64,000 bases of DNA from Actinomycetales bacterium (GTDB taxonomy: Bacteria > Actinomycetota > Actinomycetes > Mycobacteriales > Micromonosporaceae). The notes below the pieces were generated by a model that had not been told where the DNA came from, did no database searches, and saw only the letters and a list, made by a program, of their open reading frames with translations. A program made the translations under genes and the position numbers. Each line of letters opens with the position of its first letter. Position 1 is the first letter of the stretch. The stretch covers positions 124,001-188,000 of the forward strand of contig PKFB01000033.1 in NCBI GenBank assembly GCA_002919305.1. Direction: 5' to 3'. This document shows positions 18,719 to 26,009 of this stretch, piece by piece.

Positions 18719-20179
18719 TCAGCAGGGGGAGTTGGTTTGGGTGAGCAGGCCCATACGCCACGGCAGGGTGATGTATTCGCCGCTCGCGTTGGGATCCATG
18801 CCCTGGTAGAGGAACTGGAGACGGCAGGGGTTGATGGGCACGGTCTGGTCGTTGCTGGCGCGTATCAGTTCCCCGTGACTGAAGTCCCGGGTCCACGCGG
18901 GGGTGCCGCTGGGGAAGGTCACGTTGTTGGAGCGGGCAAAGGGATTGGATTCGGTGGCGGCGAGGGGGACCCACTGCCCGGTGAGGCTGTTGGAGGTGAA
19001 GGATCGGTACCAGCGGCGCCCGTCGGACCCGATCGCCTCCTGCAGCAGCAGGTACTGGCCGCTGTTACCGACCCGGTAGACGGCGGTGCCTTCGAAGAGG
19101 TTGAACCGGTTGGAGTCCTGCAGAACGATGACGGTGTTCCCGAAACCGTTGGGGAAATTCGCCACGGTGGTCTGCGAGCGGTAAATGTGGCCGTTGTCGT
19201 CGCTGGAGAACAGGTAGCAGTTGACGTCGTCGCAGATCATCCAGAAGTCCAGCCACGCACCGTTGCCCTTGTTCTGCGTGACGATAGGCGGCTCGCTGGA
19301 CATGAAGTTGCGAGGCGCGCTCCAGGAGTAGGGGTCGCTGGGGTCTCTGCTGACGGAGTAGGACGGCAGACCGGTCTGGTAGACCATGTACCACAGATCA
19401 TGCGGGGCGAAGTAGAAGATGTGCGGCGCCGCCCGGTAGCCACGACCGATCGGGGTCGCGGTGTCGAGGTAGGTGTGGGGTGCCGAGGCCGCCTGAGACC
19501 AGTCGCTGAACGCGAAGTGCACCAGATTCCACCCTGCGGATGGGCTGGCGGTCGTCGCGTACACCTGCCACTGGTTGTTGTAGCGCACCACCGTGTAGTC
19601 CTTGATCGCCACCACGTCCCTGTGGGCGCTGTCAGGCCTCGGACCGGCGAGCACCCCACTGGAACTCCAGCGGAAGGACGAGGGGAGGGTGTTGGTCGGT
19701 GGTGGGGAGGTCGTCGGACCGGTCGTTGGGCTGGTCGTTGGGCCGGTCGTGGTGGGGCCTGGCTGTCCATTGCAGACAGTGCCGTTGAGCGTGAAGCTCG
19801 TCGGGGCGGGGTTGGTGTTGTCGTTCCAGGTGCCGTTGAAGCCGAACGACACGCTGCCCCCGCTGGGGATGGAGGCGTTGTAGGGGGCGTTTTGGACCGT
19901 CACCTGGGAGCCGGACTGGTTCACGGTCCCGTTCCAAATCTGGGTGACGGTCTGACCAGCGGTGAAGGACCAGGTGAGGGTCCAGCCGTTGATAGGCGCA
20001 CCGAGATTGTTGATGGTGACGTTGGCGCCGAAGCCACCTGGCCACTGGTTGGTGACCTCATAGGTGACGGAGCACGCGACCTGCTGAGCCGCGACCGGCT
20101 GGATGCTCGTCGCACCCAAACCTAGGACGCAGGCTGTGGCAGCCGCGACGGCGAGAGCGGTACGACGTTTGGGGGACAC
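18719..20179 (-). CDS. GH62 alpha-L-arabinofuranosidase with N-terminal CBM2
   Basis: A secreted enzyme of 486 residues that removes arabinose side chains from arabinoxylan. A Sec signal peptide ([20 protein letters not shown] ... PVAAQ) is followed by CBM2 (Cys-bracketed; [22 protein letters not shown]), a Thr/Pro-rich linker ([15 protein letters not shown]) and a GH62 catalytic domain from about residue 168 ([20 protein letters not shown]). Catalytic-region motifs [25 protein letters not shown] and [10 protein letters not shown] are present. I chose GTG 20179 because AAAGGAGG lies just upstream. Two LacI-type palindromes at 20244 and 20265 mark the promoter, and a 20-bp hairpin terminates the gene. 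Confidence 0.93.
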   Translation of the reverse strand: MSPKRRTALAVAAATACVLGLGATSIQPVAAQQVACSVTYEVTNQWPGGFGANVTINNLGAPINGWTLTWSFTAGQTVTQIWNGTVNQSGSQVTVQNAPYNASIPSGGSVSFGFNGTWNDNTNPAPTSFTLNGTVCNGQPGPTTTGPTTSPTTGPTTSPPPTNTLPSSFRWSSSGVLAGPRPDSAHRDVVAIKDYTVVRYNNQWQVYATTASPSAGWNLVHFAFSDWSQAASAPHTYLDTATPIGRGYRAAPHIFYFAPHDLWYMVYQTGLPSYSVSRDPSDPYSWSAPRNFMSSEPPIVTQNKGNGAWLDFWMICDDVNCYLFSSDDNGHIYRSQTTVANFPNGFGNTVIVLQDSNRFNLFEGTAVYRVGNSGQYLLLQEAIGSDGRRWYRSFTSNSLTGQWVPLAATESNPFARSNNVTFPSGTPAWTRDFSHGELIRASNDQTVPINPCRLQFLYQGMDPNASGEYITLPWRMGLLTQTNSPC

Positions 20180-20695
20180 GTCGCCTCCTTTGATGTCGGA
20201 CCGGTGGTGGTGAACCAGGAGTCTCACCTCGGTGGAGGTTTGATGTGAGCGCTCACATTTGCGATGTGAGCGCTCACAATCCGCGGCGATGGGAACTCGC
20301 CGCAGGTGGGGGATAGACGGCGCCTGGTGTAGAGCACCGGCTTTAGGAGATTGAAAGCGGCGCGGGCTGGGAAGGGCCGTCCATTGTGGTCACTCGTTCG
20401 GCCTGGTCCTGGGAGGTGGGATGGTTGCGGTGAACAACGCCGTACCGAGGACCACGAAGCGGCCAGCGCGGCCATTGTGTGAATCATGGCCATCTCCAAC
20501 GTGTTGTCGGATCGCCGCGCCGATGTGAATTGTTGTGACCGTACGACAGAAAAGTGAATGTCGTCAATAATGTCGCCGCGCGTGCGCTCTGGTTGTAAAC
20601 ACCGGGTCGGTGGTGATCGAACTCCGGTGCCGTGGGAACCCGCATCACAGGAAGCGCCCGCGGCGGTCAGCGCTGTTGGCAATAGCGGTCAACTG
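20180..20695. other. Promoter gap between GH62 and WYL gene
   Basis: Besides the twin operators, I see no gene; a 152-codon minus-strand open frame here overlaps the operators and has no recognisable composition. The rest is unremarkable. Confidence 0.5.
20244..20278. promoter_or_regulatory. Twin LacI-family operators
   Basis: Two identical 14-bp palindromes TGTGAGCGCTCACA (20244-20257 and 20265-20278), 21 bp apart centre to centre, lie about 65 bp upstream of the GH62 start. They are close relatives of the CelR/CebR box TGGGAGCGCTCCCA. The two differing positions suggest a different LacI paralogue, perhaps xylan- or arabinose-responsive. Confidence 0.8.
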
Positions 20696-21649
20696 TCAGT
20701 AGCGAGCAACCAGCCAGGCACCGAACGCGCGTAGCCGGTCGTTGAGCACGCCCGGTTCGATGACATCGACATCGAGATTGAGGTACGCCAGCCACCGCGC
20801 GGCCCAGTCAAGGTCATCGGTGCCGAAACGCAGCTCACACCCATCACCATCCTCGACCACGGTGGCGACGTTCGGATCGACGAGGTCCCGGACCTGATCC
20901 GCCGATGTGTGGACTCGGACGCGGACCCGGTACCGCCACGGCCCATGCGCGAGCGTGTCCACGACGAGCGCAACGGCGTCGACCGGTGGCTCAGGGGACG
21001 ACAGGCGGGTACCGAGCGGCTGCACATGATCGATGCGGTCCACCGCGTACACCCGCCACTGGGTGGCGTTGCGTGGGCAGGCGACCAGATACCAGCGACG
21101 CCGAAGCGTCACCAGACGATGAGGCTGCACCTCCACCGGACGCGCCGGCGAAGCGTCGGTGCGGCGATGCCGGATGCGGATGGCCTCGTGGGTGCGGCAG
21201 GCGAGCGCGAGGGGGATGAGCACCTCACGGCCGGGACGGCGCGGTGACCGATCCGGCACCTGCTGGACGTCCGCCAACGCGGCGAGCCGAGGCCGCCACC
21301 GCATCGGCGCGATCTGGGTGAGCTTGGCCAACGCGGTGACCGCCGCGGTCTCCAACCCCTCAACGGTCGCCGCGGTACGCAGCCCAAGCGCCACCGCCGC
21401 GACCTCATCCGCGTCCAGCAGCAGCGGAGGCATGGTACGGCCGGGCATCAGCCGGTAGCCGCCCATCCGACCCGCCTCACCCTCGATCCGGTACCCCAGC
21501 TCCCGCAGGTGCGCGATGTCCCGCCGCGTGGTCCGTTCGGTGACCCCGAGCCGGGCGGCCAGCTGGGCGGCGGAGATTCCTGGGTACGCCTGCAGCAGCG
21601 CGAGAGTCTCCAGGCGGCGATTGGCGGTACTCGTCGACGACTGCCGCAT
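20696..21649 (-). CDS. WYL-domain transcriptional regulator (DeoR/YafY type)
   Basis: 317 residues. The N-terminal winged HTH (residues 10-60) reads LQAYPGISAAQLAARLGVTERTTRRDIAHLRELGYRIEGE. The WYL domain sits near residues 150-215 (RHRR...VEVQPHRLVTLRRRWYLVACPRN) and is followed by a WCX extension. It is divergent from ridA with only 42 bp between starts. An inverted repeat TACCCGG-n11-CCGGGTA at 21649-21673 lies there and is the likely operator for both directions. WYL domains sense nucleic-acid or small ligands; the ligand is unknown. Confidence 0.9.
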   Translation of the reverse strand: MRQSSTSTANRRLETLALLQAYPGISAAQLAARLGVTERTTRRDIAHLRELGYRIEGEAGRMGGYRLMPGRTMPPLLLDADEVAAVALGLRTAATVEGLETAAVTALAKLTQIAPMRWRPRLAALADVQQVPDRSPRRPGREVLIPLALACRTHEAIRIRHRRTDASPARPVEVQPHRLVTLRRRWYLVACPRNATQWRVYAVDRIDHVQPLGTRLSSPEPPVDAVALVVDTLAHGPWRYRVRVRVHTSADQVRDLVDPNVATVVEDGDGCELRFGTDDLDWAARWLAYLNLDVDVIEPGVLNDRLRAFGAWLVARY

Positions 21650-21673
21650 ACCCGGACACTAACTGACCGGGTA
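21649..21673. promoter_or_regulatory. Inverted repeat between WYL regulator and ridA
   Basis: TACCCGG (21649-21655) and CCGGGTA (21667-21673) form a 7-bp dyad spanning the divergent promoter and touching the regulator start codon. It is a probable autoregulatory operator. Confidence 0.55.
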
Positions 21674-21691
21674 TGGGGGCATGCTGGAGCC

Positions 21692-22093
21692 ATGACCCAG
21701 AAAACAGCACTGCTGCGCCCAGACGGGCTTGTCCACTCACCCGCCTTTACGCACATCGCGGTGGTGCCACCCGGCGCGACGACCATCTACATCGGCGGCC
21801 AAAACGCCGTCGACAGCGACGGTCAGCTCATCGGCGCCGGAGACATCGCCGCCCAAACACAGCGGACAATGCACAACCTGCGGATCGCGCTGGCCGCCGC
21901 CGGCGCCACCGTCCATGATCTGGTGATGCTGACCATCTGCGTCGTCGACGGCGTTGACCTCACCCAGGCCTACCCCGTCGCCGCTGCCGCATTGGAAGGC
22001 GCGACACCACCGGTGGTGGTGATGCGGGTCGCCGGCTTGGCCGTCCCCGGCGCGCTCGTCGAGGTCAGCGCGGTCGCGGCGGTGACGTCATGA
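21692..22093 (+). CDS. RidA/YjgF-family protein
   Basis: 133 residues of the RidA (reactive imine/enamine deaminase) fold: VHSPAFTHIAVVPPGATTIYIGGQNAVD at the start, TQRTMHNLRIALAAAGATVHDLVMLTICVVD in the middle and VMRVAGLAVPGALVEVSAVA at the end. The conserved Arg is seen in MRVAGL. The ATG at 21692 has GGAG 5 nt upstream. It overlaps the SRPBCC gene by ATGA, so the two are cotranscribed. Confidence 0.88.
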   Translation: MTQKTALLRPDGLVHSPAFTHIAVVPPGATTIYIGGQNAVDSDGQLIGAGDIAAQTQRTMHNLRIALAAAGATVHDLVMLTICVVDGVDLTQAYPVAAAALEGATPPVVVMRVAGLAVPGALVEVSAVAAVTS

Positions 22094-22524
22094 GCGAGGG
22101 ATGGAAACGGCGGCAGGTCGGCCTCACCCGGGACGCCGGCTGGCAGATCGGGGTGTCGAAGACCATCGCTCGCCCCATCGACGACGTGTGGGACTTCCTC
22201 ACCTCACCGGAGGGGATGGCCCTCTGGTTGGGAGAGGGCGTCACCCTGCTGCCGGAGCGGGGCGCGGCGTACCGGACCGCGTCCGGGATCCACGGGGAGA
22301 TACGCAGCTTTCGGGGACGTGATCGCATCCGGCTCACCTGGTGGCCACCCGGCTGGTCACACGACACGACCCTGCAACTGACCGTCCGGGCCGCAGGCGA
22401 GGGGCGTACCCGGCTGGTGGTGCATCAGGAACGACTCGCCGACGCCGTCGAACGCGAGCAGCAACGCCGCCACTGGCAAGGCGTCGTCAACGCCATCGTC
22501 GCCGCCCTCACCGACACCAAATAA
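22090..22524 (+). CDS. SRPBCC/AHSA1-like protein
   Basis: 144 residues with START-like SRPBCC fold: ISKTIARPIDDVWDFLTSP-type N-terminus (seen as VSKTIARPIDDVWDFL), LWLGEG, and a C-terminal helix HWQGVVNAIVAAL. Members bind hydrophobic ligands. Coupled to ridA by a 4-nt overlap. Ligand unknown. Confidence 0.85.
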   Translation: MSEGWKRRQVGLTRDAGWQIGVSKTIARPIDDVWDFLTSPEGMALWLGEGVTLLPERGAAYRTASGIHGEIRSFRGRDRIRLTWWPPGWSHDTTLQLTVRAAGEGRTRLVVHQERLADAVEREQQRRHWQGVVNAIVAALTDTK

Positions 22525-22649
22525 CCCACTTCATAACCCTCTTCGCGCCACCCCGGGCCCAGCCGCCCAGCCGGATTGCGGAGAACAAGCGCGGCGCGCT
22601 GGGCAGCCTATGCCGATCTGTTGCCTGGGCGGGCGCCAGCGCGAGCACG

Positions 22650-23219
22650 TCAGCTCGTCGTGATGCTCTGAACGTCCGCCGCGACCTCATGCAAAAGCTC
22701 GGTCAGGTCGCGGGTCTGGTCAGGTTCAATCCACCGCTGGAAGGCAGTCGAGAACATCGCGACGGCCACATCCCCGGCGAGCCGGGCCTGCGTCGGTGCG
22801 ACTCCACGCGCCTGGAACGCCTTCGTCACGGCGCGCGCAAGCCTGGTGAGTTTGAGCAGTTCACGCTCCTGAAGCGCCTCGTTCGCCGAGATGATCGCCT
22901 CCCGGGCCCGCGCCTGCTCCCGCCCACGCGTCTCCTGAAGCGTCTTGGCGCCGGCGTCAAGCGCCGCGTGAATCAGCGTCCAGACAGGCTGACCCTCCGG
23001 CGCCTGCGCGATCGCGTCGACGAACGCGGTCTGTAGCAGGTCCTCGCCGGAGAACAACACCTCGCGTTTGTCTGCGAAATACCGGAAGAAAGTCCGCTCG
23101 GTCACCCTGGCCCGCGCGGCGATATCCGCCACCGTAGTCGCCTCAAAGCCACGCTCAGCGAACAACTCCATCGCCGCCTGTCGCAGCCGGTCCTGCGCGC
23201 CAGGCTCCCACCGTCCCAT
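22650..23219 (-). CDS. TetR-family repressor
   Basis: A TetR regulator of about 189 residues: HTH at residues 10-55 (RQAAMELFAERGFEATTVADIAARARVTERTFFRYFADKREVL), then a ligand-binding helical domain. A start 15 codons upstream at 23264 is possible. It is divergent from the SDR gene; an 11-bp perfect dyad (23276-23300) in between is the likely operator, so it should repress the SDR gene and itself. Confidence 0.9.
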   Translation of the reverse strand: MGRWEPGAQDRLRQAAMELFAERGFEATTVADIAARARVTERTFFRYFADKREVLFSGEDLLQTAFVDAIAQAPEGQPVWTLIHAALDAGAKTLQETRGREQARAREAIISANEALQERELLKLTRLARAVTKAFQARGVAPTQARLAGDVAVAMFSTAFQRWIEPDQTRDLTELLHEVAADVQSITTS

Positions 23220-23275
23220 GCGCCGATCGTAGCCAGCTATCGCACTGATGACAGTCACTGACATCGGTGCTACTG

Positions 23276-23300
23276 TCTGATGTCAGAGACTGACATCAGA
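23276..23300. promoter_or_regulatory. TetR operator dyad
   Basis: Perfect 11-bp arms TCTGATGTCAG (23276-23286) and CTGACATCAGA (23290-23300) around a 3-nt centre. A further CTGACATC copy lies at about 23258. The site sits in the TetR/SDR divergent promoter. Confidence 0.7.
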
Positions 23301-23322
23301 CGCGCCTTAGGAAGGCTTCATC

Positions 23323-24219
23323 ATGCGTGTTTTCATCACCGGAGCATCCGGGTTCATCGGCCGTGCGGTCGTAACCGAACTCCTCAAGGCCGGCCACCAG
23401 GTCGTGGGCCTGGCCCGCTCTGAGAAAGCCGCCTCCGTCATCTCATGGCTGGGCGCAGGCATCCAACGCGGAGACCTCGACGACCTCGACTCGATCCGCG
23501 TCGGCGTCAAGAACGCCGACGCGGTGATCCACCTCGCGAACAAACACGACTGGGCCAACCCCGCAGAGTCCAACCGCGCCGAACGCGCCGCCGTTCAGAC
23601 GATCAGCGACACCCTCGCCGGGACAGACCGCCCATTCCTGCTCGCCTCAGGCCTGGCCGGATTCAACCTGGACAGGCCCGTGACCGAACACGACCCGAAC
23701 CCCGCCGTCGGACCGAACTCACCCCGAGGCGGCGCAGAAAACCTCGCCTTGGAGTACGCCGAACGCGGCGTACACGTGGTCGTTGTCCGGTTCGCCCCAA
23801 CCGTGCACGGAGCAGAGGACCACGGATTCGTCTCACTCATCGCCCAAAACAGCCGACGTCATGGGGCCGTGCGTTACCCAGGCGACGGAGCCAACCGCTG
23901 GGCCGCAGTCCACCGCTTCGACGCCGCCCAGCTCGTTCGCCTCGGCCTAGAGAACGCCCAGCCCGGAACGATCCTGCACGCCGTCGCCGAGGAAAGCGTG
24001 CCGATCCGCACCATCGCCGAGGTACTCGCCGAGCGTCTCGACCTTCCGACGCAGTCCACCCCCGCTGAGCAGCTCGTCGCTGAGCTCGGATTCGTCGGAT
24101 ACGCCCTCTCCGGCGATTGGGCCGCTACCAGTCACATCACTCGCGACCTGCTCAACTGGCAGCCCACCGGCCCCACCCTCCTGGAGGACATCGCCGCCGG
24201 CCACTACGACCAACCCTGA
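23323..24219 (+). CDS. Extended SDR, NAD(P)-dependent epimerase/reductase-like
   Basis: 298 residues with Rossmann motif GASGFIG (residues 7-13), ADAVIHLA near 67 and an extended C-terminal substrate domain. The usual YxxxK is not clear (ENLALEYAERG), so it is of the atypical SDR type. RBS AGGAAGG. Control by the divergent TetR suggests a role in detoxifying a small molecule; the substrate is unknown. Confidence 0.85.
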   Translation: MRVFITGASGFIGRAVVTELLKAGHQVVGLARSEKAASVISWLGAGIQRGDLDDLDSIRVGVKNADAVIHLANKHDWANPAESNRAERAAVQTISDTLAGTDRPFLLASGLAGFNLDRPVTEHDPNPAVGPNSPRGGAENLALEYAERGVHVVVVRFAPTVHGAEDHGFVSLIAQNSRRHGAVRYPGDGANRWAAVHRFDAAQLVRLGLENAQPGTILHAVAEESVPIRTIAEVLAERLDLPTQSTPAEQLVAELGFVGYALSGDWAATSHITRDLLNWQPTGPTLLEDIAAGHYDQP

Positions 24220-24643
24220 ATCGCTGCCTGCCTTCTAAACACGGCCGGAGACGACAGAACAGAAAACACAGCGAGACGCCTCACGTGAGGAAGGCTCGCC
24301 AAGCAACCCACTGCTCTCGAGCGGGCTACACCTTTGAGTTCGAATCCCGTCAATGAAATAACCACGCCAATCCGGCGGGTGGATCGCTGTTTATCAACCA
24401 CAGCGGCCCATCCGCCGGACACATTTTCTTGTTTTTGAGGCGGTACGCCAGCCTTGCTTGCAAATCCCTCTAGGGGTGATGAAGTAGCGTGCTGTACTTC
24501 GGCGAGGAGTGGATCCCGGCCGCGTTGCGATCCTCCTAGGGGTGATGAGGCAACCCTATCCTTAATTCGCTGGTCCGGGCTGCTTTTTGAGGCTCGGTTG
24601 GGTTGATTTTTGCAGCGGTCCGGCGGTTGTGCATCTGTGCTGG
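24220..24643. other. Intergenic edge of the CRISPR island
   Basis: No gene. It holds the two-repeat CRISPR array (24457-24554) and a similar TTTTTGAGGC string on each side of it (about 24433 and 24584), perhaps leader or trailer remnants. The left boundary of the island is somewhere here. Confidence 0.5.
24457..24554. CRISPR. Minimal CRISPR array: two repeats, one spacer
   Basis: Repeat 2 (24524-24554, 31 nt) begins GTTGC and ends GCAAC, the partly palindromic form typical of CRISPR repeats. Repeat 1 (24457-24488) shares the core TAGGGGTGATGA and most flanking bases but has one indel and several substitutions, as terminal repeats often do. The spacer is 24489-24523, 35 nt, and one frame reads VLYFGEEWIPAA without a stop, as a protospacer from a coding region would. 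It lies next to decayed type III cas genes. With only two repeats the call rests on repeat form plus context. Confidence 0.6.
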
Positions 24644-24808
24644 TCAGAGCACTGAATCCGAATGGTCAAGTTCGACGCCGAGGGTCTCAACGTCGACTAG
24701 ACGCGCGGAGCTGATCCGGTAGACGCGGACGCTGTCATGGGTCATGTCCAGTTGTTGGCGGAGAGCGGCGATCAGGTTTCGGTGTTTCTCCCAGCGGTAC
24801 ACGCTCAC
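24644..24808 (-). pseudogene. cas2: Probable cas2 remnant (C-terminal part)
   Basis: A 54-codon open stretch reads SVYRWEKHRNLIAALRQQ, then DSVRVYRISSARLVDVETLG and a stop at 24644. This matches the second half of Cas2 (RVQYSVF...LR..L......DSVRVY.L......VE.LG). The expected N-terminal 30-35 residues with the catalytic YDI.D are not found upstream in any frame, so the gene is truncated. It sits 90 bp from the CRISPR repeats, which supports the call. Cas2 acts with Cas1 in spacer acquisition; no cas1 is recognised. Confidence 0.5.
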
Positions 24809-25190
24809 GGAACATGTCCCGGGCCGCTGCCACAGCTTACGGTCCCCAGGGCGGCACGGGTACGCCGAGCTGAGCGGCGTACCAGGCCAGGAGCGCCTGG
24901 TGGCGTCGCCGCGGTACTTGACCGCGTGGCTGCCCTAGTGGTGGTCCGGGTTGAAGCCGATTTTGTGCTCCCACACCACAGATCACGCAGCGCGCCACCA
25001 CCGGTCGTTGACCGCAGCCAGCGGTGGTGCAGACCGACCCCGGCGGTGTCCCGGCTGCTTGACCTGACACTGGAACCCTTCGGCGTGGCCTGCCCGATCG
25101 GTACGCCCGGTCCGGTTGACGGACTTGGCCCATACGCCATCATGGACTGGGTCAGGGCCGGGCGGGCCGGAACGGCCGCGGTCACTTCAC
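24809..25190 (-). other. Unrecognised coding remnants between cas2 and cas6
   Basis: Short protein-like stretches occur in alternating minus-strand frames (for example HAVKYRGDATR in one, ALLAWYAAQLGVPVPPWGP with a stop in another, and CVICG in a third). It looks like a frameshifted gene, but I cannot name the family. A remnant of an adaptation gene or a transposase is possible. Confidence 0.35.
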
Positions 25191-25868
25191 CTATCCAAAG
25201 CCCTGGATGTTGTACAGCCCGAGACCCCAGTCGCGTAACGCGGTGATCAGACGGGGCGGCGTCGATCCGGAGCGTCGCTATCGCTCCGATGCGGATACCG
25301 CCGGACACTGTGAACAGTCGCCGTCGACCGGCCTCGAGCACCTCGAGTTCAGCGTCACCCGGCAGGCCCAGCAGGTCAGCCTTGTGGCGGATATTCGCCA
25401 ACAGTGCGTCGACATAGCCGTCGTCGTCGGGAAGAAGGTACCGGTCCTGCTTGGCTTTGATCAGGATGGGGGAGCGGGTCTTCAGGACAGCGGGGGTTTT
25501 CAAGGCAACAGGCGGTTCCAGCTGTGCGCCCTTAACCGTCAAGGTGACCGGGCCCCACTGAAGCTGAGGCAGACCGGTGATCCCGGTCAGCAGCGGCATA
25601 ACCAGGTTGGGAAGGGAGACCCGAACCAGATCCGACCGTTCGGCGACATCATGTACACGCCGGGATACCGAGGCGCGTCAGAGAAGGTCGGTGGTGAGAC
25701 GCCGATCGGGCGGAGGGAGCTGCTTGCCCAGCCGTTGTTGTGAAGCTGTGTGGCTAATGCGGGATTCTGGGTGCGGAGCACGTTATACACCACCGCGTAC
25801 ACCACACCATGGACGTACTCCCAAGGTAGAGGCGCTTCCGGGCCGGCAACGTCCGCAAAGAAACGCAT
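25191..25868 (-). pseudogene. cas6: Cas6 crRNA-processing endonuclease, two frameshifts
   Basis: Cas6 cleaves the repeat RNA to make crRNAs. Three consecutive frames together give a full protein of about 225 residues. The N-terminus (from ATG 25868: PWEYVHGVVYAVVYNVL) and a candidate QLHNNG histidine come first. After a shift near 25625 the middle reads VRVSLPNLVMPLLTG to VDALLANIRHKADLLG. After a second shift near 25240 the C-terminal Gly-rich loop GLGLYNIQGFG runs directly to the stop at 25191. Each shift is explained by a single-base loss, the first in a G run. The composite is typical in length, so the gene was whole recently. Confidence 0.75.
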
Positions 25869-26009
25869 CCTGCTGTTTTCCTTTCAGGAAGGACCGCCGA
25901 CACGTATCCCGTTACCAGAGGAACGAAGATCGACGATCCGCTTCAAGCCTGCGGGGTTGATGAATGACTCTGATAGATGTAACGACTGGGAGCGGAATAC
26001 GTCACTGGC

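Noticed and set aside
18683..20125. A long plus-strand open frame opposite the GH62 gene
   Set aside because: Antisense shadow; the minus strand has signal peptide, CBM2 and GH62 domain.
20224..20682. A 152-codon minus-strand frame upstream of GH62
   Set aside because: Covers the twin operators, has no RBS and no recognisable protein features.
24309..24358. A tRNA-like 3' end (GAGTTCGAATCCCGTC) that could be an integration-site remnant
   Set aside because: The T-stem has two mismatches and no acceptor or anticodon arm can be drawn; no matching copy was seen at the right edge or in tRNA-Leu at 38316.
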